A stretch of DNA of 64,000 nucleotides. Source: Acridotheres tristis (taxonomy: Eukaryota; Chordata; Aves; Passeriformes; Sturnidae). The translations under genes were made by a program, and so were the position numbers. Shown in pieces: positions 51,601 through 64,000 of this stretch. The stretch lies in contig CM072888.1 of NCBI GenBank assembly GCA_037013685.1, positions 12,776,216 through 12,840,215 on the forward strand, written 5' to 3'. Below the pieces are notes generated by a model. The model was not told where the DNA came from and ran no database searches. It worked only from the letters and a program-made list of their open reading frames with translations. Position 1 is the stretch's first letter. The number at the start of each line of letters is the position of its first letter.

Positions 51601-54600
51601 CCACTACTCTAACTCTTTTCTATTGAATTAAAGACCCTCCAAGAATGAGAAACCTTAACCTACATTCTCGATTGAAGAGAATAATTAGGAAAAAAAAGAA
51701 TTAGGGGAAAAAAAGACATTTTTGCCTTCATTAACTACTATATGTGCCTCTACTATATCAAATTAAGTTTTACAAGATTTAGTTAGAAAGGCTGATAATT
51801 TTTCTCTTATGCATAGGGGAAAAAAGTGTTCCTGTTTATTATTTTGAAACTCACTTTCTTATTGAAATGCTGAATTTCCGTTATCATAACTGTACTCAGT
51901 GTAAACAGGAAACATTTGCACTTTAAATCAAGCTATCATATGAAAAGTAGAAGGTATTGCAGTGGGAGAATTTTGGAGGTGATACTAGGAAATTGTGAGA
52001 GGAATGAGGAGGGTTTGGTTTGAGCAGTTTATTGCTTCTGGTAGACACCCCAACAGTGAAACTTGTGCAAAATATTTGAAATCATTATTATAATTGAAGA
52101 ACTGCAAAAAAACATATCTAGTTGGAGAGAAAAGAAATTCTAAAGATGTTCAAAACTTGCTGAATTCATTTGTCGGTGAGCAGCATATTTCTCTTAGAGG
52201 GCTTCGTGTGTTTAAATGTTCAAATATATCAGCCTTGCATTAGAGTGATGTCTAATGAAGTTGGAAAATGGTGCAGCTCCAGATTGTTCTCTGCTTTGCA
52301 TCACTGTCTTCCCTGGTGATCATGACAACATACACAATCATAGCAGCAGTCTTTAGTTTTCAATTAGCAGAAAAAAAATCTTGCCAAAAGGAGATAATGT
52401 TGATTTTCTGTTGGGCTCCAACTCCTTGAAGTGGCAAACTGTGAAATGATTATTGCAGAGGTTGATTAGGAAAACAGGCCTTGTTTTACAGGGACAGGTC
52501 CCCAGTGCTGTTGAGTTAATGAAATCTGATCATGTTGAGGAAAATTCCCAGATTTTCCAGTAAGAAGGTGCTAAAAATATATTCATTAACAGCCTTTAGA
52601 AAAAATGTTAACTTCATATTTTATATTCCATTACCTCATTCACATCTCAATCACACCAACTCTCTGAACTGTTCAGAAAATAATTGTTAGCCCATAAGTT
52701 ATTTTCACAATTCCTTATACTTCCTAGATCACGAATTCCTAAAATTTCAAATTCGGGAGCCTTTTAATCTGTAATATATAGCAGTTTTAAAAAGAAAATT
52801 CAGTAAAAAGATCCTTTTCAAGTGTATTCCAGAATTTACCTATGACAGGAAATGCCAGAACTACAAGTTGATTTGGGTTTTAGAGCCCTCTCAGGAAGAT
52901 GGTCCTTCTCCATAGTAGTCTTGAAACTTTTTGTTGGTCACTTTAAGTCAGGGTTCTTTGGTCTTCAGGATACCAAATCTGCTATGAACATTTAGGGAAT
53001 AAGGAATAATAGTCAAATATTAATTTGAAATTTCCTTTGCAAATAGAGTAAAAGTCAGGATATACTCAGATTCTGCTCTTGAGAGATGTTGGCTTGACTG
53101 GCCACCATTATAACATGCTTTAGAAAACCTGCAAGTTTGTTTCACCTCACTTTGGCTCTGTCTCTTATGTTTCCAGATAAACATCCATGCCTTTGGTCCC
53201 ACTGCAAATGGGAAGAGAGTAAAGTTTTAGTAAGTTATCAACAGTAATTTTTATGAAATCTGAAAGGTGCTTCAGATTTCTGCTGACATCTGAGACTAAT
53301 CTGTAAGTAGAGCTCACAACATGCTGTGCATATGAGCAGAAGGGTGTGTTTGTATTCCTGGCTGGTACCTGCACTTTTCCAGATTCCCCTAAAAGGAACT
53401 GGGTAGAAATGTTCCCATTCTTACCTCTTAATGAAGCACATTTGAATTCCATTGTAATAATGATCAAATTAAGCTTTTTCATATTGACTCTGGGAATAGA
53501 TTTCCTAAAGAAACAGAGATAAAAATAGTTTCAAATCTGCACAAGCTATGTTTACCTTTTCCACAGTCAAGTGAAATGAGACCTCAGAAAGTTCAAAACC
53601 AGGAACACAAAACCTGCAAATGACTTTACTACAGTGCAACTGTTTAGCAGTGTTGAAATATTTTTTAAAGTTTTTTCTTAATATTATTTCAGGAGGTTGC
53701 AGGGTCAAAAATAGAATTTTCAGCAGGTTGGAATACCAAGGCATATTTTTAAAATCCCTTTGACATATTAGTGTTTTTATTGCACACAGCATGGTAATGG
53801 CTTGCTGCCAGTCAGACACATTCTGCTTGCTTTATTTACACATTGAGGTCAATGAAATTCCAAAGTAGGATTACTCATTTGTGCCTAACAAATTTAGATT
53901 TGAAATGACCTCTGGTTGTCAGCAGGATTGCTTTAAACCAGAGATCTCGAGTCTGAGCTACAGGGGTTACGAGTACAACGGTGATGGAAACATCATTGGT
54001 GGATCTTCAGACCCTTCAGGTTGCTTAAAGAGTATGGGTTATTATGAAAAAATCATAACAGCAGTATTGCTTGCAGCATGTAATGTTGATGAGATTTTAA
54101 TGCCCTTTCTATTTCTTGAACCCCAACTCATGGTTATGAGTGGTCGAGTATCTCGCTTTGCCTGCCTGTGGCTCCAAGCCACAAGCTCGGAGTGACTTTG
54201 GATCCTTTCATGATTCTTGTCTGTTTGTCTTTTCTATCTTTGTTCCAACATTAGTCAACATATAATAGGAAACACAAATTCTAGATCACTTTTCTAATTC
54301 CCAGTCTTGGGTTTGGTAGTTCCCTAACACTTGGGTTAGATGCTAGGAGCTCAAAAGAGCCCAGTGTATTTTTTTTCTCCATTACCATAAAGGTTTTCTT
54401 TTCACTATTTACCCATGGAAGGTAAACTGCTTCCCTTTCAGAGCTGGGTTAATATAAAATGTGTATTAGCCTGAAAGAGAGAAATTACTTAATGTAATTC
54501 TGTGGCTACAGTCTTTGTCATACTCAGAGGCTATTTACCCATCCAATTGTATAACCCATTGTTCCCATAATCCTCGGCATTTAAGAATAATGTTTCCATG

Positions 54601-56110
54601 GTAATCTTAGATTCTGTAAATGCTTATCATTCTCTAAATGGATAGCCTTAAATAAATAAGTCATCAGTTTTCTAGTAGCCAGAATACTCTTTATTGCCTT
54701 AAAAAGCTGAAATATACCTCTGTTGTAGAAAGAGACCAGTTTGTTCAGCCATAATAAGTTCACAATCTGCAGAATCATGACCTACTGATAGTGTTAACAA
54801 AAGCTTGCTCCTTAATTATCTGCCTTGCATTCAGCTGCTGTTTCCCTCCTAAACTCAATTATAATTCTAATAGCAGCTGTGCTGCCATTGTTTGTTGCAA
54901 TTCATTTTAAGGAACTTTGATTGGATGTCATTGGTCTTTTTGACTAAATGTGCAAGGTTCAAAGTATCCACTGCCACTAATAGCCCTCATCTCATCTCAA
55001 GATTATACTAATTATTTACATAATTATATATTATACATTATAGAGCTATTATGTATTATTTCTAAATGATAGTTCTCCATCAAAGATGTTGAACAAAAGA
55101 ATATATATATAGTTTTATTGTCCTTACACATATTTCAGTGTTGATGGAGGTATGCTTATGATTACTCTCTGCTTCTGTGTTAGCCAACAATTGAAGTATC
55201 CTTCCACTGCATTGCAAATTCATTAGAGCATTCAGGAGTCCCTACTGCTTTCAATTTTGACTCCTCATTTATTATTTCTTCTGTACATCTATATCAGTGC
55301 AATTGATGTGATAAGCAATTACTTTTACAGGAACAAAAATGTCCTCATGTGTCCTTCAAGTTTTGAGGCCTTATTATATGATAAATCTTAGTTTGATGCA
55401 ATAATTGCAACAGCTAGTGGAAATAACACTTCATAATTGCCACTTATGTAATTTTAAAAAGCCAGCACATCTCAAGTGTAATATAAGAGTTTATGTGATG
55501 GAATATTTCAGCTCATTTATACAAGAGGAGACAAAAATAAATGAAGAAACTGCTGCAGGTCTTGGATTTTGGGTTGGATTACATGGGCAGAGCTAGATCT
55601 ATTGACTTGATATCACTACCACAAATACAACTTTCTTTCAGGATAACTCATATATTTCAAGGAAAATAAAGAAGTAAAAAAATGAAAAGTTGGTAATCTT
55701 AAGAAAAGGCTGTTTATCCACAAAACAGAATTTACTTGGTGTTTATAGAGGAAATGAACTGCCTTGAAGTGACAGTTCTCTTCTGAGGACTGTGGAATCA
55801 TGAACCTGGGTTTGAGCACATCTACCAGAAGGGCAAGACCCTGAATTCTGTCTTCTTATCATGGAAATTATGACCAAGGACACCTACATGTGTGTGGGGC
55901 AGCAAATGACTTGCTGCCTGCCAAAAACTCCAGAGTGACAGTGCATTAAATCATGAGGGCGCTTTTGTTTGTATGTTCTTTCTAATATTTGAAATACCAC
56001 AAAAAACCCTCCAACAAGAAGCCAGAAAAGCATGAAAATAACCCTGTTGGAGTTGCAAAGGCAAGTGATCTGTATTTTGCACATCAGCTGCACTGCAAAT
56101 GCAAATTGGC
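48611..56110. other. Unique AT-rich DNA, no gene seen
   Basis: Seven and a half kilobases without a recognised element. The longest frame in the window (136 codons, 49215-49625 plus) is here. It opens at a GTG, contains no ATG, and overlaps a 104-codon minus frame, so it is not a gene model. An A/C-rich string (AAAACCCCCC...) lies at about 49226-49267. A 104-codon frame at 53881-54195 coincides with a few CpGs at 53948-54190 but matches no family I know. About 48780-49100 and 54830-55000 are free of simple repeats, rich in TAAT-type motifs, and are candidates for conservation testing. Confidence 0.6.
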
Positions 56111-56130
56111 CTCTATGTATATACATAGAG
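56111..56130. repeat. 20-bp perfect palindrome
   Basis: CTCTATGTATATACATAGAG is its own reverse complement with no spacer. Outside it the symmetry stops (C against T). It can form a cruciform or bind a dimeric protein, but no functional evidence is visible. Confidence 0.97.
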
Positions 56131-56782
56131 TAATGGTCTTCAGTTGCACAATCACGTGTATCTTTGTGAGAAATTGCTGCCCCATCCAGTTCAAGAGATT
56201 CAGAGTTTGAAGTGAAAAATATTGCAGCCAGGACTCCTCCATTTTGCTGCAGAAGCTGGAAGGTATGCAGCAAATGATGATGAGAATTGCAGGGAGAGAA
56301 TGGTTACTCAGAGTATTCAAATATTGCCCACAGCAGCTCCACAGAGTTTCTTTTTGCTGAGAGTTCATTTATGTAAAAGTGTTTGCCGAGGTATTGAGTA
56401 TTTTTGGATGCCTGACTTGGGATCATGTTGACTGATATGCAGAAATGCTGAGGATTCAGAGCTACAACTGATATTTAGATTTCTGCTGCAGCTTGAAGCT
56501 TGTGTTTCAGGCATATAAAATATGTGTAGAATTCCAAACACACTGAAGATAAGATCTGATATGCCAGAGAGCTGGAACCCACAATACCTTGATGCCCTAG
56601 TCCTTAATCTTTTTTTGGTCAGATTTTAAAATGTACTTATTTGCGTGGCTAGTGATGGGCATAGTCTCATGGAAGAAACTACAAAAGCACCCTTGTGCTG
56701 TAAATGAAGTGTTTTAGCACTTTTGGGAAAACTATTAGGCTCCTTCATGCATTTTTGAGTACTTATTTAACTGTGAAAAATC

Positions 56783-56915
56783 TGATCCTCAGTGCCTTAA
56801 GTCCTAAGCAGTAAAATGGCAGTAATAAAACCTATTCCTCCCAGAGGCTGTCACCAAGGTAAATTTTTTAATGTCTCTGAACATCTGATATTCTCGTGAT
56901 GAGTCCCATGAAGAA
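56783..56915 (+). mobile_element. MIR-like ancient SINE
   Basis: In order: GATCCTCAGTGCC, AGCAGTAAAATGGCAGTAAT, AAAACCTATTCCTCCCAGAG, GCTGTCACCAAGGTAAATTT, TTTAATGTCTCTGAACATCT and CGTGATGAGTCCCATGAAGA. This matches the 3' half of MIR/CORE-type SINEs, where CCTCAGTTTCCCCATCTGTA, AAATGGGAATAATAATACCT, ACCTCACAGGGGTGTTGTGA, GGATTAAATGAG and TGTAAAGCGCTTTGA follow one another. Diverged, with no internal promoter half recognised upstream. Confidence 0.6.
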
Positions 56916-58605
56916 GTAGGAAATTGTTAATTCGGTCTCCTGCTCAGAGAATGGGTACTGTATGGCAATCAAGCCCTAGATAACACTGATAAAAGAGGAA
57001 AAGAAAATTCTGAATAACTGCTCACAAGGTGAGCACCATCAGCTGGGTGCAGTGAAGGAGACAGGACTGTGAAATTAAGGACTGTATCATAATGCACATG
57101 CAAAAGGAGTTCTGATGCTTGACTTGGAACATGAGTATCCACATGAGAACACAGTTCTACATGTAGGATTCTACAAAGTTTAGGTTGACAGTTGTTTGGG
57201 AAAAAACATACATCTAACTTACAGCTCTGCCACCTGTTATTAATAGAGTTTTCCTAAACCAGAGGGAATACAAGCTTTATTGCACCCCAGGCTATCATAT
57301 GTCTATGTTAGGGGAGTGATTAATACACTTTTTCTTTTTTCAGAGTTGGCTACCAAATACTTACAATTGAAATCTTCTGGAAAACAAATATGAATCTCGT
57401 TAATGAGACAAGTCTGCCATGTTGATGAAAATAAATGTAAAGTTTATTCTACCAGAGTTTCAGCAGGACGATCCATTTAGAGGAGTATTGTATATCTGTT
57501 CCACTATCTCGTTGTATGAAATATGAAAATGTATTTTAGTTGCACATTGCATTTCACAAGTAATCCAAACTTTAATCATGGTTCAAGATTTAAAGAGTAA
57601 TTTCTGTAAGGAAAAAAAAATCTACCTTTTTAGTGCGAAATCTGTGTTCCCTGCCTTTTCTCTCTTACCTATGTTCTTGCTATCTCTTCATAGATGGAGT
57701 TCTGCTCTGAAGCTGGAAAATTCTGTGGACTTCTTTAGATTTCTGTTCCAATGCTCTCAGGATTTTTATTTTTGGTTGGGGGGAGTCCTTCATCCTCTCA
57801 ATGTATTTCTAAATAGTTATAGAAGGCAAAAATATGTGAGATTCAGGGTCATTTTAGTGTTATTTCTCCTGCTTTTTGCCCAGTGAATGAGGAAGGGCTA
57901 GCAGTTCTCCTATGCTGCTCCATTTTAAAGCAAATTCTTTGACATCTTTGCCCCATAAATGAATATTTTAAAGTAATTTAAAATTAGCTCAAGAATCTGT
58001 TTGGTTCTACAGATTACTTACATTTTGACTTGAAAAACTGAGGGAAAAGAAACAGAGGGGGCAAAATAAAATCCCAGGGTATGCCTTTAAGAAATGTCAC
58101 TTTTGAGATTTCAGCCTAACCTGCATTTGTCTTTCTTACATATTTTTCGAATTAGCTTGGATCATTCTTACATTCCTGTTAACATTTCTTTTGAATATAT
58201 TTTTCTGATTCAATATTTTTCCTCCTATTTACAAATTTAAAGCAAAGTGAGATGTGGTGTGAGGTGCCAGATGTGGGTTGCTTTCCCACCTCTGAAGCAA
58301 ATAGTACACAGAATAAGTACAAGTATTGAGGAAAAAGGCAATACCTTATCTGTGATTGGAATCTTTCTAATAGTAAGGGTATAACATTTTAAGAAAAAAT
58401 AAAATCTAGGATGAAAATAATTAAAAAAATTTTAAAATAAAGTAATAATGGATGAAATTTTTTCCAATACAAGACTATTTAGTATTCAAAACAGATGCAG
58501 CACTAATGGCAAGCAAATCAAGCATGCATTCTTGTGGCTCTTGTACTATTGGTCTTTCTCATCAACTCTAATAATTCTAGTGAACTATTTTTTCTTATAT
58601 TAAAC

Positions 58606-58607
<2 letters not shown>
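56916..58607. other. Unique AT-rich DNA, no gene seen
   Basis: No gene or repeat family recognised. The frame at 57578-57886 plus (102 codons) is phenylalanine- and leucine-rich in AT-rich DNA and is probably chance. An extremely A-rich run lies around 58390-58445. Confidence 0.65.

Positions 58608-58655
<48 letters not shown>
58608..58655. repeat. (TTA)16 trinucleotide microsatellite
   Basis: Sixteen uninterrupted TTA units, the longest simple repeat in the window. Likely highly polymorphic and a usable genetic marker. Confidence 0.97.
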
Positions 58656-58656
<1 letters not shown>

Positions 58657-59334
58657 GCATACATATCTCTGCCCTTCTTTAGATATTCTCATTGAATGCA
58701 GGATGGCTAACAGAAGGAAAGTCTTCAAAAAGAATTATAGTAACTAAAATATTTCTGGATAGCAGTAAGGAGTAATGTGAATAAAACATTCTGCTGTGAC
58801 TTTTCTAGTCAGGTGATATAGACCTGATTCTAGTGGTAGAAAACATTTATATTTTATGAAATTACAGAGTAAATGCTCTAGTTCTTGCAAAGAGAGCACT
58901 CACTCACTGCTCATGGAATGGGGTGAAACATGTTGAGTTAGCAGCAGCATAATTCTCCCTAGTTAAATTTGTACTTTTTAATGGCCTTAATAGGTTTTGG
59001 TGTTCTTTCTGGTTTATGATATTGCTCATGCCTGGGATTATCTGCCTCACTTGCTTTGAAGAAGAAGAAATTTTTTTTCCTTCCATCACTCTAAAAAAGG
59101 TTGTCCCCATATGAGCTTTTCCACATTATATATGATCCTGGCAAGAGTTAGGATCACAGGCTGAGTACCCACATACAGAACTTCAATGTGGCAAATACAG
59201 GAATATATGCTATGCCAGAAAATGGGCTATCCGTGCTGAAGAAACATAACTAAAATAGTTTGTCTGATAGATGATAAAATTCCATGTATGTCCATGTAGA
59301 GAAGGGGATTTAAAAGTTAAGGGAGTTTAATTTT

Positions 59335-59404
59335 TGTCTTTTTAAATAAATAAATAAACAAAAAAATAAAAAAATAGATAAATCAATCAATCAATCAATC
59401 AATA
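59335..59404. repeat. A-rich tract with (AATC)5
   Basis: AAATAAATAAATAAAC followed by A-rich sequence, GATA, and five perfect AATC units at 59381-59400. A compound low-complexity repeat. Confidence 0.92.
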
Positions 59405-59766
59405 CTTGCTAAAATGGATAAAATTATTTATTTTCCAGAACTTTGTGATATATTCTGGAAGAGAATAACACATTATTTATCCAAGTACTTTAGGACTAAA
59501 TTGAACAAGGAAAAATGTTTATGTGTATTTCCACACACAGCCAGATAAGTCTGGCTGTTCTTAGTACCTCTGTGTTTTCTAGTTTCTAGTTCCCATATCC
59601 TGTGGGATGAAAGAGGAATCTATTTTTATTGTTGGATTTTCAACAGGAGAAGCTTCTTGCAACTCTTAGGGACATGACCTTCCTTAAACATGACATATCA
59701 AACCCCAACAATCATTTCTAAAAGTGTTTCTTGTTACTGTTGAAGACCTAATCCCTCCATGGGAAT

Positions 59767-59787
59767 ATTCCATATTCCACATTCCAC
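59767..59787 (+). repeat. Three tandem heptads ATTCCAY
   Basis: ATTCCAT, ATTCCAC, ATTCCAC follow each other without spacing, giving three ATTCCA cores exactly 7 bp apart. CATTCCA is the core bound by TEAD factors; the third unit together with its preceding AC fits that core best. Whether it binds anything is not shown. Confidence 0.85.
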
Positions 59788-62700
59788 ATCTGAGTGTGAA
59801 GGATCTATGATCCATCTTCTATTACATATTGTGAGTCTTTTTGTCAACTCAGCATGCAATTTAACCTGGAAAAATGCAAGGGGCTTTAATGAAAATATTT
59901 GAAGGGTATAAAGGGACATTAACAAAATATAAGTTTCCTGTGCAAGTGGTGGAGAGAAATGAAGGATTACACTGGAAGATTGTTGCTCCTGAAATTTAGT
60001 AAAAGTGATTATTTTGCTTGCTGCTGCGTGTGAAAGTGCCTTAAATTGTTGAGTGATAACAACAGCATAGAAAAGGAGACCCATGTTCAGTAATATTTAT
60101 ATCATAGACATGTTTTGTCTTTGCCAATTCTTATTTCTGTTGTTTATCACCATGTTTCGACATGCCTTTGTAGCAGGTTGCAAATTGACTGCTTTGCTAG
60201 CTGACTTGCCAATTCAAATTTGAAGTCTCTCTTCTGTAATTCCTCTAGTAGGTTGTCTGGCTTTTATGTTTTTCTCTTCAAAATAGGTAATATGGTTTGT
60301 AGTTTTCCAGCTCTGGGAGCTTGGCTTTTCTCCACTGGTTCTGAAGAATAATAGTCAGTGACTCCAACACTATTTCTGCAAGTTCCATTAGCAATCTGGG
60401 ATGTATTCCATCTGATCTCTGTGAATTTTCTTTTGTTACAATAAACATTTTTTACATTAAAAATCAGTTATTGCATTACTTAATAAAGTCTGGGTAAATC
60501 TCTTCTGATGATTATTTAGGAAGAAAGCTAGGAATGTGTTTGTTAGCATCTAGATGGGAAAGAGGGAGCTGGATTTACAAAGGACAAATGAAATGCAGGG
60601 GTAGAAATGTAAAATATCAAAACACCAGCTCAGCAGAACCAGAACCACCTTCACCAGTTCACCAGAACTCATGAAGGGCACCTTTGGGGATATTGTGCAC
60701 ATATGAATTATCTTTATTATTAATAACTATTAACCATTACTCTTAGTGAAAATTATAATAGTGACAAAAAAATATTTTAAAAATTCTTTTTGTCAAAATG
60801 AAAGTGCTTCTTGTTTATAAACCTGACCCTCCCCTAGTACATCTGTTTGATTAGTTCTGCATCTTCATCTTGGAGTCAAGTTTCAGTGAACTTTGTTATC
60901 CTTTCTCCTTGTCATGTGTTATGTACATTTAATTATGATATCGGAGATCAATGATCCTTGCATTCATTTGCTTAGACTATATCACTCGATGACAAGGTTT
61001 TGAAGCTCTTTTTTAGCAGTTTTGCCCTTCAGCTGTAAATTGTGATTCTGTATTTCTTCATTAATGATCTTGGAGTGCTTACATAACTACTTAAGAGAAA
61101 ATATTAAATGTAAGAGGGTTCCATTAATTTAAGAGCAGGGACATTCTATTTAGACTCCCTTTCCTTGCTCAAGGAGTAAAACATTTTTCATTTTGATAAA
61201 TGATTTGCCTTGTTATAACTTTTTTAACTAATGGATAAAGAAAAAAAACCTCTTAAATAAAAATGATATGACAAAAAAGTGTGACATTCACTTTATTTTA
61301 TACAGAAATGAATGTAATGCGAAGTGGTTTTATTGAACTGTAACAACAAAACATTGGAAGCTCAGTGTTGAATTGGCCTTGAAATTTATTTCTTGAGTAA
61401 TATAGATCCATTTTCCTGCAGATGTAGGTTCAGATATGCCCGGTTAAAGACCTCTACCACCAGCAGTGCTGTGCTACAGGGAGCTGGGTTCATTCTCCTT
61501 TTCCAAAGGGTGCTTCATGTGTTTGAGCATCAGTATCACTCTCTTGGCTCCATTTCACAGTCAGATGTCAATCAGACAGGAAATCTGCCTCCCCTCTCAC
61601 CTCTGATATGCTTCTAGAGAGGTTATTGTAGTTGCTGCTGCAAAAAAGGTCATATCCAGAAATTTGCATTGCCTGAACTGTTCCTGTGGTCAGGAGCAAG
61701 GCTATTGTTTCCAGGAAAGTGAGCCCTCCGTGTGTGAGAGCCACAGCTCCTTGGTCTCATGAGGTCTCAGGCATCCCAAGTGCACAAGTACATGTGTGAG
61801 GCACACTTACAGGGGAAGAATCCTTTATCGATTCTTTTTTTTGGTCCCATTTTTAGAAATAACTCATGATGAGCAGACATTGAAGATCAGTGTAAAAAGT
61901 GTGGTGATAAGACCTCCTAACTAGAAATTTTATTTCTTTCTCATATTTTTTGGTCTTTTTATTTTTTTGGTATTTTTTTTTTCATAAGATTCTGTTAACA
62001 AATATTTCATTTAACCAAATAATGCAATGGTCTGACTTCAGATGCGTTACAGTTTGTGATCAACAAGCAGTAAGTATCAAGACTGAGATATTCAAAGGGT
62101 CTGAAAAATAATTACACATTAATCTCCCATTAAGTTCTGAATGCCATTGAAAATATTGAAAATTTTAGTCATGCTTATCACTGGACTCTACTCAGAAAAG
62201 ATTGAATTTTATTATTTAGTGAGTACCATCTGCATATTGAACTAGCTGAAGTATTACAACAGTAATCAATTAAATCTCTCCATTCTAGACACCTTTGTAC
62301 TGTTCTTGATTACATCCAGCAGCACCACAACTTTTAACCCTGCATAAATCTCAACCTTTTAACTTGCTGAAGCTCCCAGCCCCACCTAATGTGTTTCACT
62401 TATGGAACAAAAGTAAATCTATCTGTACAGGTTATTACAGGTCAATTGCATTTATATGTATATCAGAGGAAAGATGTTGGTTAGTATACATTTTTTCCTT
62501 ATTCTTCAGCTTCAGCTGCTGCTATAAGAAGCATCAAAAACCATCAAGCATTTGAAATGGCTTTCACATTGTTTCCTTTTCTTGGTGCAAGGCTGAAGAA
62601 CCTAATTAAAGTGCTGCTACTGTGGGTGCATTCTCTCATGGGTGGAAAAAGATGGATCCAAGATATTGGGTAAAATTTTCAACCCCTCAGAAGGATGTTC

Positions 62701-64000
62701 ATGCAATGAAGGGCATGAAGCTGTCACCACATCATCTACTGGAACCCGTGTATTTGGTATATACATCTACACAAGTAAACCTGCCATCATCACCCTTACT
62801 GCTGAAGAACTGGTGTGTACTTTCCAAAACTGAGTTAGTTTACCTATTAGCTTTCCATAGGAAGAGATAAAATACTTAGTTTTCAGTAGCTTCCAACACA
62901 AACTCTACTAATTCAGCAACCGAGCATCATACTGAACCTGTAACAGTTTTTCTCTGTGTGTTAATATTTTGCAGGGCGTGTTCTGTTGTCATCTCTTTGA
63001 AGGCTCAGGTTCAGTGGTAGAGAAGTTTTTATGGCACTTTTCTGTCAGGACCATATGCACAGTAACTCCACATTTACATCTGGGTGTGCAGAAAGAATCC
63101 ACAGCGTCTGTGCTGAAGAGAGAAGGTGAAAAGGATGGGGGAGAGAAGGATGCCCCTCCAGACTGAGCTACTGCAAAGTCCAAGCTGGTACACTAACCCT
63201 GTCTCAGGGCATGATTCCACTGAGAAGTGGATGATGAATGTAGTCAGGGATTGTGTGAGCAGGAGGGAGGGGAAAATAAAAAGAAAAAAAAAATTTAAAG
63301 CCTCCACAAAAGTTTGAAGTGTATATCAGGCTTTAGTCCTTAGTGTCAGAATGTTTTTCCTTACAAGAAATTAGTGGTCAGATAAAACATCAGATAAAAT
63401 CTGTATGGGAAATGGTCTGTGATTTACTCTCCTTATACCCTTCCCCCTTACTTTGTCATTTAATAGCAGATAAACTGTATGTTAGAAATTCAAGGTGAAA
63501 ATCTTTGTTGATTACTCCTACATCTTCATGGGATTTTCCTGCCCTTCATTTCATTGCCATTCATGCTCTAAACTTATTTTTAGGATACTGGCCCAAAACC
63601 ATCACTCTCTATAGGTTGCCCAAAAGTGTGGAATTTTAAGACGCTGAAACAGAAACAGCTATCTCTACAAGCATGGATTTTTTATAAAAATATGTATATA
63701 AGTCAGAAGGCTGGTGGAAAAAAGTAATAAATGGCAGGGAGAGTGGGAGCCACCCCTTCTCCAGACATTTAATGTTCTTGTGCTGCATTCAGATGAGAAG
63801 AGACATGGATTGAAATTGAGAGAGTTATGCTCATCTTTGATATGTTAACGAGATAGACTCTTTCTCCCTTTACTTTTTACAAGTGTCCTTATGACAGCTG
63901 CTGTGCTAAAGAAATTATTATTCAAAAATAACTTTCTATCTCACTCAGAATTTAAGTTGTCAGATATGTTTTAAACATATTTATAAAATAAGTTTAAAAA
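59788..64000. other. Unique AT-rich DNA, no gene seen
   Basis: No gene or repeat family recognised to the end of the window. T-rich low complexity occurs at about 61925-61983. Overlapping frames of 60 to 82 codons at 62364-63317 lie on both strands and show no known motif. Slightly GC-richer patches at about 61440-61610 and 61680-61790 are unassigned. Confidence 0.65.

Noticed and set aside
53848..53880. TTGAGGTCAATG string resembling an old reptile repeat motif
   Set aside because: Too short and too diverged to assign.
53881..54195. 104-codon plus frame with a few CpGs
   Set aside because: No family similarity, conserved motif or splice context. Left unannotated.
55884..56273. 129-codon minus-strand frame
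   Set aside because: Opens at TTG, overlaps other frames on both strands, and matches no known family.

Overview
The window looks like 64 kb of avian nuclear DNA with no protein-coding gene I can support. The bird assignment rests on four CR1 LINE fragments: two with the typical avian CR1 3' end and its 'GGTCCCTTCCAACAC' terminus, one in reverse orientation, and one carrying a decayed reverse transcriptase. A short piece resembling an avian endogenous retrovirus LTR and several old amniote SINE-like remnants agree with this. The DNA is AT-rich and CpG-poor. Open frames rarely pass 120 codons, they overlap on both strands, many lack an ATG start, and none matches a protein family I recognise except the CR1 fragment. 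I read the window as intergenic DNA or part of a very large intron. I cannot name the locus or the species.

Layout. 1-13 kb: unique AT-rich DNA with a (TA)16 tract at 2.3 kb, a GC-richer block at 2.4-2.9 kb and the densest CpG cluster noticed in the window at 3.5-3.9 kb. 13-33 kb: an LTR-like fragment at 13.1 kb, an ancient palindromic repeat at 20.4 kb, a GC-richer block at 23.5-23.85 kb, an (AAAC)7 tract at 24.1 kb, and otherwise unique sequence. 33-47 kb: the repeat-rich part, with SINE-like remnants (33.3, 35.8, 45.5 kb), CR1 copies (33.9, 34.6-35.0, 40.7-41.0, 46.5-46.75 kb), a strong 15-bp inverted repeat at 41.85 kb and a diverged 37-bp direct repeat at 44.2 and 44.9 kb. 47-64 kb: mostly unique sequence with a modest CpG cluster at 48.35-48.6 kb, a 20-bp perfect palindrome at 56.1 kb, a MIR-like SINE at 56.8 kb, a (TTA)16 microsatellite at 58.6 kb and a heptad tandem repeat at 59.77 kb.

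No genes act together here. If the window has a function, it is most likely regulatory. The best places to test are the CpG cluster at 3.5-3.9 kb, the TAATTA-bearing inverted repeat at 41.85 kb, and the low-repeat stretches at 32.2-32.7, 48.8-49.1 and 54.8-55.0 kb. All of these are inferences from composition and motif content, since no alignment or expression data were available. I found no tRNA, rRNA, CRISPR array or evident new biological system.
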